Positions 27,731 through 35,790 of a stretch of DNA of 64,000 bases are shown piece after piece (within the stretch, counting starts at the first letter, position 1; the number at the start of each line of letters is the position of its first letter). The notes under the pieces were generated by a model. It did not search any database. It was not told the origin of the DNA and worked only from the letters and a program-made list of their open reading frames with translations. Made by a program: the position numbers and the translations under genes. Source of the DNA: an uncultured cyanobacterium (GTDB taxonomy: Bacteria; Cyanobacteriota; Cyanobacteriia; CACIAM-69d); assembly GCA_937883785.1 (NCBI GenBank), contig CALGDE010000101.1, positions 22,118 to 86,117 on the forward strand, in the 5' to 3' direction.

Positions 27731-28134
27731 TTCGCTATCTGTTCGATACCTGCGTTGTCAGTGATTTTGTACGCAGGGAAGTTGGTACCGTTCAAAGATT
27801 TGATCAAGCATCTCCTGAAGACATTGCTATTTCATCAATGACCGTCATGGAATTGCGATATGGCCTTGTCTTGAATCCGCAGCAAGCTAGCAAGATTGAG
27901 CGCGAAATCAAGAGTCTCTTATCAACTGTGACGATCCTGCCCTTCACCAGCGCAGAGGCAGACCAAGCTGCTCAAATTCGCGCCCTACTAAAATCCAAGG
28001 GCACACCCATCGGTCCATACGACGTTTTGATTGCTGCCACAGCACTTCAGCATAATTTGATTATGGTGACCGCCAATCAACGGGAGTTCGAGCGGGTGCC
28101 GGGTTTACGGCTTGAGAATTGGCGACAGGGGTAG
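27727..28134 (+). CDS. vapC: PIN-domain ribonuclease toxin (VapC type)
   Basis: 135 aa. The PIN acidic residues are visible: Asp in RYLFDTCVVSDF, Glu in MTVMELRYGL, Asp in GTPIGPYDVLIAATA, and the C-terminal ITVTAN-like region MVTANQREFERVPGL. These bind Mg2+ and cut RNA, commonly tRNA or rRNA. It starts at TTG 27727 inside the antitoxin stop. Together with the DUF433 gene it makes a type II toxin-antitoxin module. Confidence 0.88.
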   Translation: MIRYLFDTCVVSDFVRREVGTVQRFDQASPEDIAISSMTVMELRYGLVLNPQQASKIEREIKSLLSTVTILPFTSAEADQAAQIRALLKSKGTPIGPYDVLIAATALQHNLIMVTANQREFERVPGLRLENWRQG

Positions 28135-28240
28135 CGGAGGAAGCGATCGCCCAAACAGAAAAAATCATTCGCCTCTGTTGTCCAGAATCGTTACTCTGAA
28201 ATTAACGAAGCAAATGAACTTAACGAGGCTTGCGTTAAAG

Positions 28241-28867
28241 ATGGCTCGCTTACTTAGAATTGACTCTAGTTCACGCTTGGACGGTTCACGCACCCGCGCT
28301 CTTGCTGATTATTTCCAAACAGCTTGGTTGGCAAAATATCCCGACACAGAAGTGATTGCCCGGGACGTGGTGGAAACGGAAATCCCTCATATTTCGCAAA
28401 CAGCGATCGCCAGTTCCTACACGCCTCCAAACCAGCGATCGCCGGAGATGACGACAGCCCTTGCCCTTTCCGACACCCTGATTAATGAGCTAATGACCTC
28501 GGAAACATTGGTATTCTCCGCGCCGATGTATAACTTTTCCGTGCCCTCTGCCCTCAAGGCTTGGATTGACCAAATTGTTCAAATTAATCGCACCTTTACC
28601 TTTGATGGCACCACTTACGAGGGCTTGGTTACCGCAAAACGCGCCTTTGTAATTTGTGCCTATGGCGCAGCAGGCTACGTGGGCGACGGTCCTTTTTCAA
28701 GCCTTAATTTCCTGTCACCTTATATGGAAAGTTTGCTGGGATTTTTAGGGGTTGCCCAAGTGCAATGTTTTCATCTAGAAGGAACTGCCTTGGATGGTGA
28801 AACCATTACCGCCAATGTGAAACAAGTACAGCAGGACATTGATGGGGCGATCTCTCAAATTTTGTAA
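28241..28867 (+). CDS. azoR: FMN-dependent NADH azoreductase / quinone reductase
   Basis: 208 aa flavodoxin-like fold. The N-terminus ARLLRIDSSSRLDGSRTRALAD binds FMN phosphate; SAPMYNFSVPSALKAWID is the AzoR signature; RTFTFDGTTYEGL and ICAYGAAGYVGDGPF also match. The enzyme reduces azo dyes and quinones by two electrons with NADH. I use ATG 28241 since the longer frame back to 28112 overlaps the PIN gene and is not family-like. Confidence 0.92.
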   Translation: MARLLRIDSSSRLDGSRTRALADYFQTAWLAKYPDTEVIARDVVETEIPHISQTAIASSYTPPNQRSPEMTTALALSDTLINELMTSETLVFSAPMYNFSVPSALKAWIDQIVQINRTFTFDGTTYEGLVTAKRAFVICAYGAAGYVGDGPFSSLNFLSPYMESLLGFLGVAQVQCFHLEGTALDGETITANVKQVQQDIDGAISQIL

Positions 28868-28934
28868 GTAATACAAGCAATCAAGCTATTAACAACACAA
28901 AATTGATTACTGTCCGCTAACAACAGAAACTACC

Positions 28935-29456
28935 GTGGATGATATTCAGCAACGAGCAAACGACTTGATCGCGAAGGCAAAGGCGTTGTGGGCAAATGCG
29001 CAGTGGGATGGCAATGCCATGCACCATAGGCGAGCTGAGCAGCTTTATGATGCTGCTATGTATTACACGGAAGCGGCGCAGCTTTACGATCCCTACCGCA
29101 CCTTTTTCCTTGTTGCCGGTGAATGCTATCTCAAAGTGGGAAGTTATGGCGAGGCGGAGGGGAGTTTTCGGTCGCTTGTGGACTTTAGACCTAACCATCA
29201 CCAAGGATGGTGGATGTTGGGGCAAGCCGTGTTGTCACAAAATCGCCCTAATGATGCAGAATCCCATTTTGATCGGTCGATTGAGCTGGGATCCACTGAT
29301 GTTGAGCCTTACTACTACGGGGCAATGGTGAAGAGTTTGCTGGGCAAGAATGATGCCGTATTACCTTTGCTGCGAAAAGCATTGGAGATTCAACCCAGTT
29401 GGAAAATCCAAGCACGAGAAGAGAGTTGGCTGCGCGACTACGTGGACCTGCTTTAA
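28935..29456 (+). CDS. TPR-type repeat protein
   Basis: 173 aa, helical. Tetratricopeptide-like units are YYTEAAQLYDPYRTFFLVAGECYLK, GSYGEAEGSFRSLVDFRPNH and AESHFDRSIELGSTDVEPYYYG (each under 30 residues, with the usual A-x-x-x-Y/F pattern). TPR arrays act in protein-protein contact. The start is GTG 28935. No signal peptide. Partner unknown. Confidence 0.72.
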   Translation: MDDIQQRANDLIAKAKALWANAQWDGNAMHHRRAEQLYDAAMYYTEAAQLYDPYRTFFLVAGECYLKVGSYGEAEGSFRSLVDFRPNHHQGWWMLGQAVLSQNRPNDAESHFDRSIELGSTDVEPYYYGAMVKSLLGKNDAVLPLLRKALEIQPSWKIQAREESWLRDYVDLL

Positions 29457-29671
29457 GATTGTCATTGGCTAAAGCTAAGGGTAAAAGCATGTTTATTCTG
29501 CTTCAGTCTTCATTTTTGCCGTAGCAATCTCTGCTTAATTGCTTCTCCAAAACCAAACCGCTACCTGTTTAAAATCAACAAGTGGCGGTTTAAGAAACAA
29601 AGCTAAAATAAACTTTCAAAGCAAAACGGTGATAGTCCGGTGCTCAAGAGTTTATGGTTTCTGCGGCTGTT

Positions 29672-31573
29672 TTAGATTCGAATCGTGCCGCCATCAAAGA
29701 GGGGTACAGTCATCGAGAAGTTTTCAGAATAAGTGAGCTTTTGCTCTTCAAGGATACTGATCGCAATCTGTTCGCCAAGACGAATCGACTCGATGTAATC
29801 CGAGAAATAGTGAACACCAGCCCAGTCACGCCCAATCGAAATATTCGACGCCAACTTATTAAGCTCGCCTTCTACAGTCAAAGAGCCATTGTCTACAGGT
29901 TCTCTCTCTAGCATTATCCCATCCTCCGTAGGAACAAAAGCTGTTTTGTCATCACCAGCAATTGTTAAAGGATGAGCATGATCGAAGAATGCCTTCAAAA
30001 TCGTGACACAAGCACCAGCCACTGTGGCATGACCTGCGCCGTAGGAAGGATGCATCGGTGAACCTTCACAGAAAGCCATTGGCAGTAAGTAATTCTTATT
30101 GCCCAGCTCTTTTGTCTTTCCGTTTTTCTTGGCAACCCAACTCAAAATCGTGGAAAGTAGTTGTGGTTCTCCTTTCCTACTCATGAACATATCGTTCAGC
30201 TCTTGAACCTTCAACTTCTCAGCACGGGCTAAACGAGCAGCTAAAGCTTCTGGACGCAAACGGCGATGCACGTTAAATTTCTGAAAACGAACTGCTTTTA
30301 AAGCACGGGTCGCCACCTCAGTCACTAGGGAAAGGATATGAGGTCCGCCAAACTGTGCGAAGCCTTGTTGGCGGTCAATGGAATCGCCACGACCAAAAGG
30401 AAGACCTGGATCAAAGGGAATTTCAGCACTTAGCATTAACAAACAAGCGTTGAGATAGGCTTCGTACAGAGCATCATAGTGAACATAAGTTGCTAGATCA
30501 CGGGGAGTAGTGATGAATCTCCGACCGGCCGACCCTTCCTCATATTCCTCTAATCCTCGCAAGTCAGCCCCTTGCTGCACATCGAGCCACTCATCCCAAG
30601 TGGTCATGTAGTCTACAGGTTTCGCAACACGGACCTTCTGATCAATGTTGATTGCTCCATATGTAATCAAACCATCACGGGCACAGCGCTCTCTATCTTT
30701 AGGGTTAATTCCTGTATTACCTGCAAGGAGGAATTGGGAAATGTAAGGGCCAACATTGTCTCCTGGGGTAATACCGCGAAATACGGTTTTACCTGTGAAT
30801 TTGCCCCGTTGACGACTCTGCTCAGCGGGGGAAAGGTTAGTGAGCGGGCAACCACTGAACCAAGGCAGCTTATTGAGCTCGCCAATCATTTCCCCAACGC
30901 TAACTTTGATAGCGCTTCGAGCTTTCCCAAGGTTTACTGTCCAGTCTTCATCCACAATTGCGGTGAAAGGCGCGTCTCGCAGTAGTGCTTGCACATACAC
31001 TTCAGCCATTTCCGCAGTCAGTTCAGCACTACCTAGTGCAGGGGCAGGGGGCATGGTTACAGCCTGGGCATCAGGTCCTTCGAGATCGAAAGTATTACCT
31101 GCACTTTGACTTTCCCAGGCACGAACTTCGGCTGGCTTAAGGGACAGCTTCTTTCCTGCCTTTTTGGCTTCTTCTTCTGCTTCTTTTTGTTCTTCTTCCG
31201 TCCGAGCATTACAAGCTTTATCAGAACGCCAACCTTTTCCCTTGCCATTCCCTTTGGGACCAAGGGGAATAGCTTTAAAATCATCCTCAGTACCGCTGTC
31301 GATCGCCTTCACAAACTGCTGAAAATCATCAGGATTACAAATCAACCCGGTCTCTTTATCGTGAGGTAGCCCCTTAGTGTAACTAGCCAGATAATTTGGC
31401 TTATTCCCTGGGTCTACATTTCTACATTCTTTCTCTCCTGACTCTCTAGGGAAGTCTTCGCGGAATTTTTGTTCGTCGCCGTTGGCGATGTGGGGAGGAT
31501 GGGGGCGATTAAAAGCTAAGTTGGCAGCGGCGATACGGACGTCTAAGGATTGTTGTTTGCGGTCTGCACTCAT
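29672..31573 (-). CDS. Vanadium-dependent haloperoxidase
   Basis: 633 aa enzyme that oxidises halides with H2O2 using vanadate; bromide is usual in this lineage. Vanadate pocket: Lys432 and Arg440 in QKFNVHRRLRPEALAARL, Gly514-His515 in HPSYGAGHATVAGAC, Arg582 and the axial His588 in IGRDWAGVHYFSDY. The position that is often Ser just before Gly-His is Ala513 here. Residues about 105-160 are a Lys/Glu/Gly insert with low complexity (GPKGNGKGKGWRSDK). Start ATG 31573 with AGGGA upstream; no signal peptide seen. It is probably horizontally shared among cyanobacteria. Confidence 0.92.
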   Translation of the reverse strand: MSADRKQQSLDVRIAAANLAFNRPHPPHIANGDEQKFREDFPRESGEKECRNVDPGNKPNYLASYTKGLPHDKETGLICNPDDFQQFVKAIDSGTEDDFKAIPLGPKGNGKGKGWRSDKACNARTEEEQKEAEEEAKKAGKKLSLKPAEVRAWESQSAGNTFDLEGPDAQAVTMPPAPALGSAELTAEMAEVYVQALLRDAPFTAIVDEDWTVNLGKARSAIKVSVGEMIGELNKLPWFSGCPLTNLSPAEQSRQRGKFTGKTVFRGITPGDNVGPYISQFLLAGNTGINPKDRERCARDGLITYGAINIDQKVRVAKPVDYMTTWDEWLDVQQGADLRGLEEYEEGSAGRRFITTPRDLATYVHYDALYEAYLNACLLMLSAEIPFDPGLPFGRGDSIDRQQGFAQFGGPHILSLVTEVATRALKAVRFQKFNVHRRLRPEALAARLARAEKLKVQELNDMFMSRKGEPQLLSTILSWVAKKNGKTKELGNKNYLLPMAFCEGSPMHPSYGAGHATVAGACVTILKAFFDHAHPLTIAGDDKTAFVPTEDGIMLEREPVDNGSLTVEGELNKLASNISIGRDWAGVHYFSDYIESIRLGEQIAISILEEQKLTYSENFSMTVPLFDGGTIRI

Positions 31574-31948
31574 GATTGTGTCCCTGTAAAGAGAATGAGA
31601 ATAGTGGTCGCAGTTCCCAATAATCAGAAAACTACGGAGCTTACTATTCGAATACAACAGAGACTCAGCTTTGATCCGGGTATTTTTTAAGTCAGCTTTA
31701 GAAGTATTGGTAAGTTTCTTTAAGAGAGGCGTTTTGAACTCTTATAAGTTCAGGTTGTTAGAAATTTACTTACCTCTTCTAATCTTGGTTTTGGGCAGAA
31801 TTGGATAGTGGTTTTGCAATGGCTGAATGACGTTCAAACTTTTAGTGTGGAATTTGGGAACGGCAACCTTGTTTCTCTACTCTTAGAGCGATCGCCCACC
31901 CTTTATAATTAAGGGCTAGATTGCTGCTTGATAACTATTGGTTTTGGT
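31574..31948. other. Divergent intergenic region
   Basis: About 375 bp between the divergently transcribed haloperoxidase and prfC. It holds both promoters. I see a HIP1-like site near 31889 but no strong hairpin or gene. Confidence 0.5.
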
Positions 31949-33574
31949 ATGACCACTGCTGCGACGTTAAATTCCGGTGCGTTGACAACTGAGGTGGAGC
32001 GGCGGCGCAATTTTGCGATCGTGTCTCACCCTGATGCCGGTAAGACCACCTTGACGGAGAAGTTGCTGCTGTATGGGGGCGCGATTCATGAGGCGGGGGC
32101 TGTGAAGGCGCGGCGATCGCAGAAGCAGGCGATTTCCGATTGGATGGCGATGGAGCAACAGCGGGGAATTTCGATTACCTCGACGGTGTTGCAGTTTCTC
32201 TACAAGGACTATCAAGTTAATTTGCTGGATACGCCGGGTCACGCGGATTTCAGTGAAGATACCTATCGCACGTTGTCTGCCGTGGATAATGCGGTGATGT
32301 TGATTGATGCGGCAAAGGGGTTGGAGCCGCGGACTCGTAAATTATTTGAAGTGTGTCGGCGGCGGCGATTGCCGATTTTTACGTTTGCCAACAAGATGGA
32401 CCGCCCTACCAAAGAACCTCTGGAACTGCTGGATGAGATTGAGCAGGAGCTGGGGATGGATACCTATGCGGTGAATTGGCCCATTGGACAGGGCGATCGC
32501 TTTACGGGGGTGTTTGATCGGCTGGAGCGTAAGGTTCACTTATTTGAGCGCAGTACCCACGGGCGGAAGGCGGCGGAAGAAACGATTTTTGAGCTGGATG
32601 ATTCTCGATTGGAGGAGTTGATTGACTCGGAGTTGTACGAACAATTTCGGGAAGAGCTGGAGATTTTGGATGAGCTGGGGGGCGAGCTGGATGCGGAGAT
32701 GGTACACGCCGGGGAATTGACGCCGATTTATTTCGGTAGCGCCATGACCAATTTTGGGGTGCAGCTTTTCCTAAATTCGTTTTTGGATTATGCCCTTAAG
32801 CCTGGTCCTCGCAGCAGCGATAAAGGGGAGATTGCGCCGACGCGTCCGGAGTTTTCTGGGTTTGTGTTTAAGTTGCAGGCGAATATGGACCCAAAGCATC
32901 GCGATCGCGTGGCGTTTGTGAGGGTGTGTTCCGGCAAGTTTGAGAAGGATATGACCGTTAGCCATGCGCGCACCGGAAAAAATGTGCGGCTGGCGCGTCC
33001 CCAAAAGCTGTTTGCCCAGGGGCGGGAGTCGGTGGATGAGGCGTATCCCGGCGATGTGATTGGTTTGAATAATCCGGGGATGTTTGCGATCGGCGACACG
33101 ATTTATGTGGGCAAAAAGCTGGAGTACGATGGCATTCCTTGCTTTACGCCGGAGCTGTTTGCCTATTTGCGCAATCCCAATCCGTCTAAGTTTAAGCAGT
33201 TCCATAAGGGTGTGACGGAGCTGCGGGAAGAGGGGGCGGTGCAGATTATGAGTTCGGCGGATGAGGCGAAGCGGGATCCGGTGTTGGCGGCGGTGGGACA
33301 GCTACAGTTTGAGGTGGTGCAGCATCGGATGGCGAACGAGTATGGAGTGGAAACGCGTCTGGAAATGTTGCCCTACAGCACGGCTCGCTGGGTATTGGGA
33401 GGCTGGGATGCCCTTGATGGGGCGGGCAAGATTTTTAACACCATGACCGTCAAAGATTATTGGGATCGTCCGGTGTTGCTATTTAAAAATTCTTGGAATT
33501 GTGACCAGGCAGCCGGTGACCATCCTGAGCTGAACTTGAGTGCGATCGCGCCTTTAGGCTCTTTCTCTAACTAG
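31949..33574 (+). CDS. prfC: Peptide chain release factor 3
   Basis: 541 aa translational GTPase that recycles RF1/RF2 after peptide release. GTP motifs: [17 protein letters not shown] (P-loop), [11 protein letters not shown] (switch I), [15 protein letters not shown] (switch II), FANKMDRP (G4). The order then matches RF3 domains II and III ([21 protein letters not shown] is the RF3 region). ATG 31949 is chosen over the TTG at 31928. Many cyanobacteria keep prfC. Confidence 0.96.
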   Translation: MTTAATLNSGALTTEVERRRNFAIVSHPDAGKTTLTEKLLLYGGAIHEAGAVKARRSQKQAISDWMAMEQQRGISITSTVLQFLYKDYQVNLLDTPGHADFSEDTYRTLSAVDNAVMLIDAAKGLEPRTRKLFEVCRRRRLPIFTFANKMDRPTKEPLELLDEIEQELGMDTYAVNWPIGQGDRFTGVFDRLERKVHLFERSTHGRKAAEETIFELDDSRLEELIDSELYEQFREELEILDELGGELDAEMVHAGELTPIYFGSAMTNFGVQLFLNSFLDYALKPGPRSSDKGEIAPTRPEFSGFVFKLQANMDPKHRDRVAFVRVCSGKFEKDMTVSHARTGKNVRLARPQKLFAQGRESVDEAYPGDVIGLNNPGMFAIGDTIYVGKKLEYDGIPCFTPELFAYLRNPNPSKFKQFHKGVTELREEGAVQIMSSADEAKRDPVLAAVGQLQFEVVQHRMANEYGVETRLEMLPYSTARWVLGGWDALDGAGKIFNTMTVKDYWDRPVLLFKNSWNCDQAAGDHPELNLSAIAPLGSFSN

Positions 33575-33720
33575 CAAGACATATGGTTTGTAAATCCTGA
33601 TCTAAAGAGATGATTTTATAAATTTCAAAAACTATCATATGGAGAAATGCTATTCGTAGGCTGTTCCATTCAAATGATACAAATCAGGTTTCTGTACTTT
33701 AATCTATTGAGGAAGCTCAG

Positions 33721-34041
33721 ATGAGGCTGTACGTAGTTAACCCAAAGGATGGCAGCAAGTCTTACCTTCAACACACAGCGAAAAATCGTGCAGAGCTAAG
33801 GAAAGCTATCGGAGGGAAGCATTTCAAATTAGCAGACAACACGTATTCTGTTGAGGTTGTTAGGGCAGAAACGAGCAGCAATGATATCAGCGTCAGCGCA
33901 GCTATTGGAAGTGCTGTTGGAGGATTGATTCTAGGTCCAGTGGGATACGCAAGCGGAGCATTAGCAGGGCTCATCTTAGCTCGCAGAAATTTGAGAGGAG
34001 AAAAGAAGGAAGTTGAGGGGTTCAATAGGAGCTCAGTATGA
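33721..34041 (+). CDS. Hypothetical protein with glycine-zipper helix
   Basis: 106 aa, unrecognised. Residues 1-55 are a mixed soluble part (MRLYVVNPKDGSKSYLQHT; R-A-E-L-R-K). Residues 58-90 are Gly/Ala-rich and hydrophobic (SAAIGSAVGGLILGPVGYAS), a glycine-zipper able to enter a membrane. The tail is basic. Its stop overlaps the next start (ATGA), so the two are coupled. AT-rich region, unlike the neighbouring housekeeping genes. Confidence 0.65.
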   Translation: MRLYVVNPKDGSKSYLQHTAKNRAELRKAIGGKHFKLADNTYSVEVVRAETSSNDISVSAAIGSAVGGLILGPVGYASGALAGLILARRNLRGEKKEVEGFNRSSV

Positions 34042-34577
34042 ATGCGAAAAAACGTTTGAATCCTCGCAGAGCCTTAATACTTGCGGCAGCATCAATTCTC
34101 TCCGTTTTACTGTTCGCGTTCGGTGAAAATATGAAATTGGCAACAGGGTTGTTACTCTCTTCATCGTGGTCCAGAACGGGAATTTGCATATACTGCACTC
34201 TTGCAGTGGTATTCAATGGGATCTACACAGAGAAAGCGCCGAATAAGAGTGGGCTACTATTTAGGCATTTCAATGAATACGCTGACATACTTTTTGGGGC
34301 AGGGACTTTTGTCTTCGCAGGAACAACGTCTCTTTCTTTGATGAAAGGACTTTATTTTCAATTCTTTTATGAAAAAACTCACTTTACTCAGTTTGATAAT
34401 TTTGACCTTGTCTCAATACTTCTCATATCTTCTTTTTTGCTGTACTACTGTTTATATAATTCAACGATGATGATAATCAATACTTTGTATTTCGTTGATG
34501 CAGAAGAGGCCCATCCTATTTCTGTTGATACAGAGGCAGCAGGTGACGGATTCGATGTAGATGAGTTGCCAGAGTAG
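34038..34577 (+). CDS. Hypothetical four-helix membrane protein
   Basis: 179 aa, unrecognised. About four hydrophobic segments: ALILAAASILSVLLFAF, TGICIYCTLAVVFNGIY, ILFGAGTFVFAGTTSLSLM and LVSILLISSFLLYYCLYNS. The C-terminal 25 residues are acidic. Overlaps the glycine-zipper gene by 4 bp and surely forms one operon with it. Function unknown; a small secreted or inserted first protein and a multi-helix partner would fit a toxin-immunity or membrane-stress pair, but nothing proves it. Confidence 0.65.
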   Translation: MNAKKRLNPRRALILAAASILSVLLFAFGENMKLATGLLLSSSWSRTGICIYCTLAVVFNGIYTEKAPNKSGLLFRHFNEYADILFGAGTFVFAGTTSLSLMKGLYFQFFYEKTHFTQFDNFDLVSILLISSFLLYYCLYNSTMMIINTLYFVDAEEAHPISVDTEAAGDGFDVDELPE

Positions 34578-34798
34578 TTAAGTGCAAAGTCTTGGCTATA
34601 TTGAGAGTAATTCACTGACCTCCCGTGCACAGCAACCATCCCAATCTAAATTTGATCGATGGCAAAAGATTTGGAACATTAGCTCCAAAATCGTAAAAAT
34701 TCGATAATTGGAGCTGATCTTATCGAAGTGAGGGCTTCACGGGGGTTGTAAGCACTTTGGCATAAGTAAAGCAAATTCAGTATTAGCCAGATGATCGC

Positions 34799-35104
34799 CT
34801 AACCCACAGCCCTAACCGGCATAACAATATCTTCGACTGCAACTCCCCCTGCAATCAAAACTTCAGTTAGGCTTTCCTCAAAATTATCTTCCTCAATAAA
34901 AACCCGCTGCTCAACTAAGCAAGCATGAAATAACACCGCATTCATCCAGCGTTTTTTATCCCAACCAGTAGCAAGCACAAGGAAGTGTCCCGCCTCTATA
35001 TCGCAGATGGGATAGAGCTTAATCGCCTGTATGCGGGGTTGATCTGCTACTGCGTCTTGCACAGTTTTCTTGAGGATTTCTGCGTAACTCAGGGGTCGAT
35101 CCAT
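34799..35104 (-). CDS. xisI: XisI-like protein
   Basis: 101 aa. The pattern AIKLYPICDIEAGHFLVLATG, RRxx-like W-D-K-K-R-W, HACLVEQRVFIEEDN and GVAVEDIVMPVR matches XisI, one of the factors controlling fdxN-element excision in Anabaena; many cyanobacteria have stand-alone xisH-xisI pairs of unknown job. ATG 35104 lies inside the end of the remaining xisH fragment, 16 bp before its stop, as expected for the pair. Its partner is truncated. Confidence 0.85.
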   Translation of the reverse strand: MDRPLSYAEILKKTVQDAVADQPRIQAIKLYPICDIEAGHFLVLATGWDKKRWMNAVLFHACLVEQRVFIEEDNFEESLTEVLIAGGVAVEDIVMPVRAVG

Positions 35105-35235
35105 TGCAGAATAATCTCCTGGTTGGGGTCGAAGACTAACAAGTTAATTTTATTGCGCTGCACAGCCAACTGAAAGATTGGTTTCTGAAAGTGTTTGATG
35201 TAAATGTCTCGGCTGATAGCTAGAAATAGCGATCT
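35089..35235 (-). pseudogene. xisH: Truncated xisH remnant (C-terminal ~48 codons)
   Basis: On the minus strand the frame reads S-L-F-L-A-I-S-R-D-I-Y, KHFQKPIFQLAVQRNKINLL and VFDPNQEIILQWIDP before TGA at 35089-35091. This is the C-terminal end of XisH. Just upstream TAG (35236-35238) closes the frame and the AbrB gene's leader begins, so the N-terminal two-thirds is gone. XisH is a putative nuclease of the restriction-endonuclease fold; the fragment has lost that core. Confidence 0.8.
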
Positions 35236-35295
35236 CTAATCGAGCTTTGACTTTATTAGAATGATTGCAGTGAGCTACATTTCACCATCCCAGCT

Positions 35296-35541
35296 ATGCT
35301 GACTACCACGGTAACTGACAACGGACAAATCACATTACCCGCAGAGATTCGAGAGCATCTCAAGCTGGTAAGTGGCAGTCGCATCGAATTTGTTATTAGC
35401 GAGGACGGGCAAGTCAAGATTTGTCCACTTGATGTAGCGGTTGAAACCCTCTCCGGCATCCTGCATCGTCCCGGTATGCAACGGGCTTCTCTTGAGGATA
35501 TGGAAATGGCTATTTCTGAAGGTGCTAGTGATTGGACTTAA
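35296..35541 (+). CDS. AbrB/MazE family antitoxin-type DNA-binding protein
   Basis: 81 aa. The swapped-hairpin AbrB domain is clear: VTDNGQITLPAEIREHLKL, then GSRIEFVISEDGQVKI. The C-terminus (LEDMEMAISEGASDW) is like antitoxins that pair with PIN toxins. No toxin gene follows; the next 230 bp hold no PIN-like frame, so it is an orphan or solitary regulator. Divergent from the xisHI remnant. Confidence 0.85.
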   Translation: MLTTTVTDNGQITLPAEIREHLKLVSGSRIEFVISEDGQVKICPLDVAVETLSGILHRPGMQRASLEDMEMAISEGASDWT

Positions 35542-35616
35542 TGTAAAAAGATCAAAAATGGACCGGACTTTGAATGTTTGGAGTAGGGACGCTTTCCAGA
35601 TTTTTGATGGGTGATG

Positions 35617-35667
35617 GAGTGGCGATCGCCCCCCATTTTGAAATGAACTAACGGGCGATCGCCACTC
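35617..35667. repeat. HIP1-based inverted repeat
   Basis: GAGTGGCGATCGCCC (35617-35631) and its exact reverse complement GGGCGATCGCCACTC (35653-35667) enclose 21 bases. Could act as a hairpin or protein site after the orphan AbrB gene. No T-run follows. Confidence 0.75.
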
Positions 35668-35790
35668 TAAAATGTCCTGATAGCTACAAAATTCTGATTT
35701 GTGTAAACCCTGAACCCAAGGAAGCAGTTAGCGCGCTACTACTGAAGAAGGGTTCTATCTGCTTGTGCCTTGCACAAACATCAAATCATT

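Noticed and set aside
29556..29595. Hairpin AAACCGCTAC/GTGGCGGTTT as a terminator between the TPR and haloperoxidase genes
   Set aside because: One mismatch, a 20-base loop and no good T-run on either strand.
29670..29690. GATTCGAATC resembling a tRNA T-loop
   Set aside because: It lies in the 3' end of the haloperoxidase gene and no acceptor or anticodon stem can be built around it.
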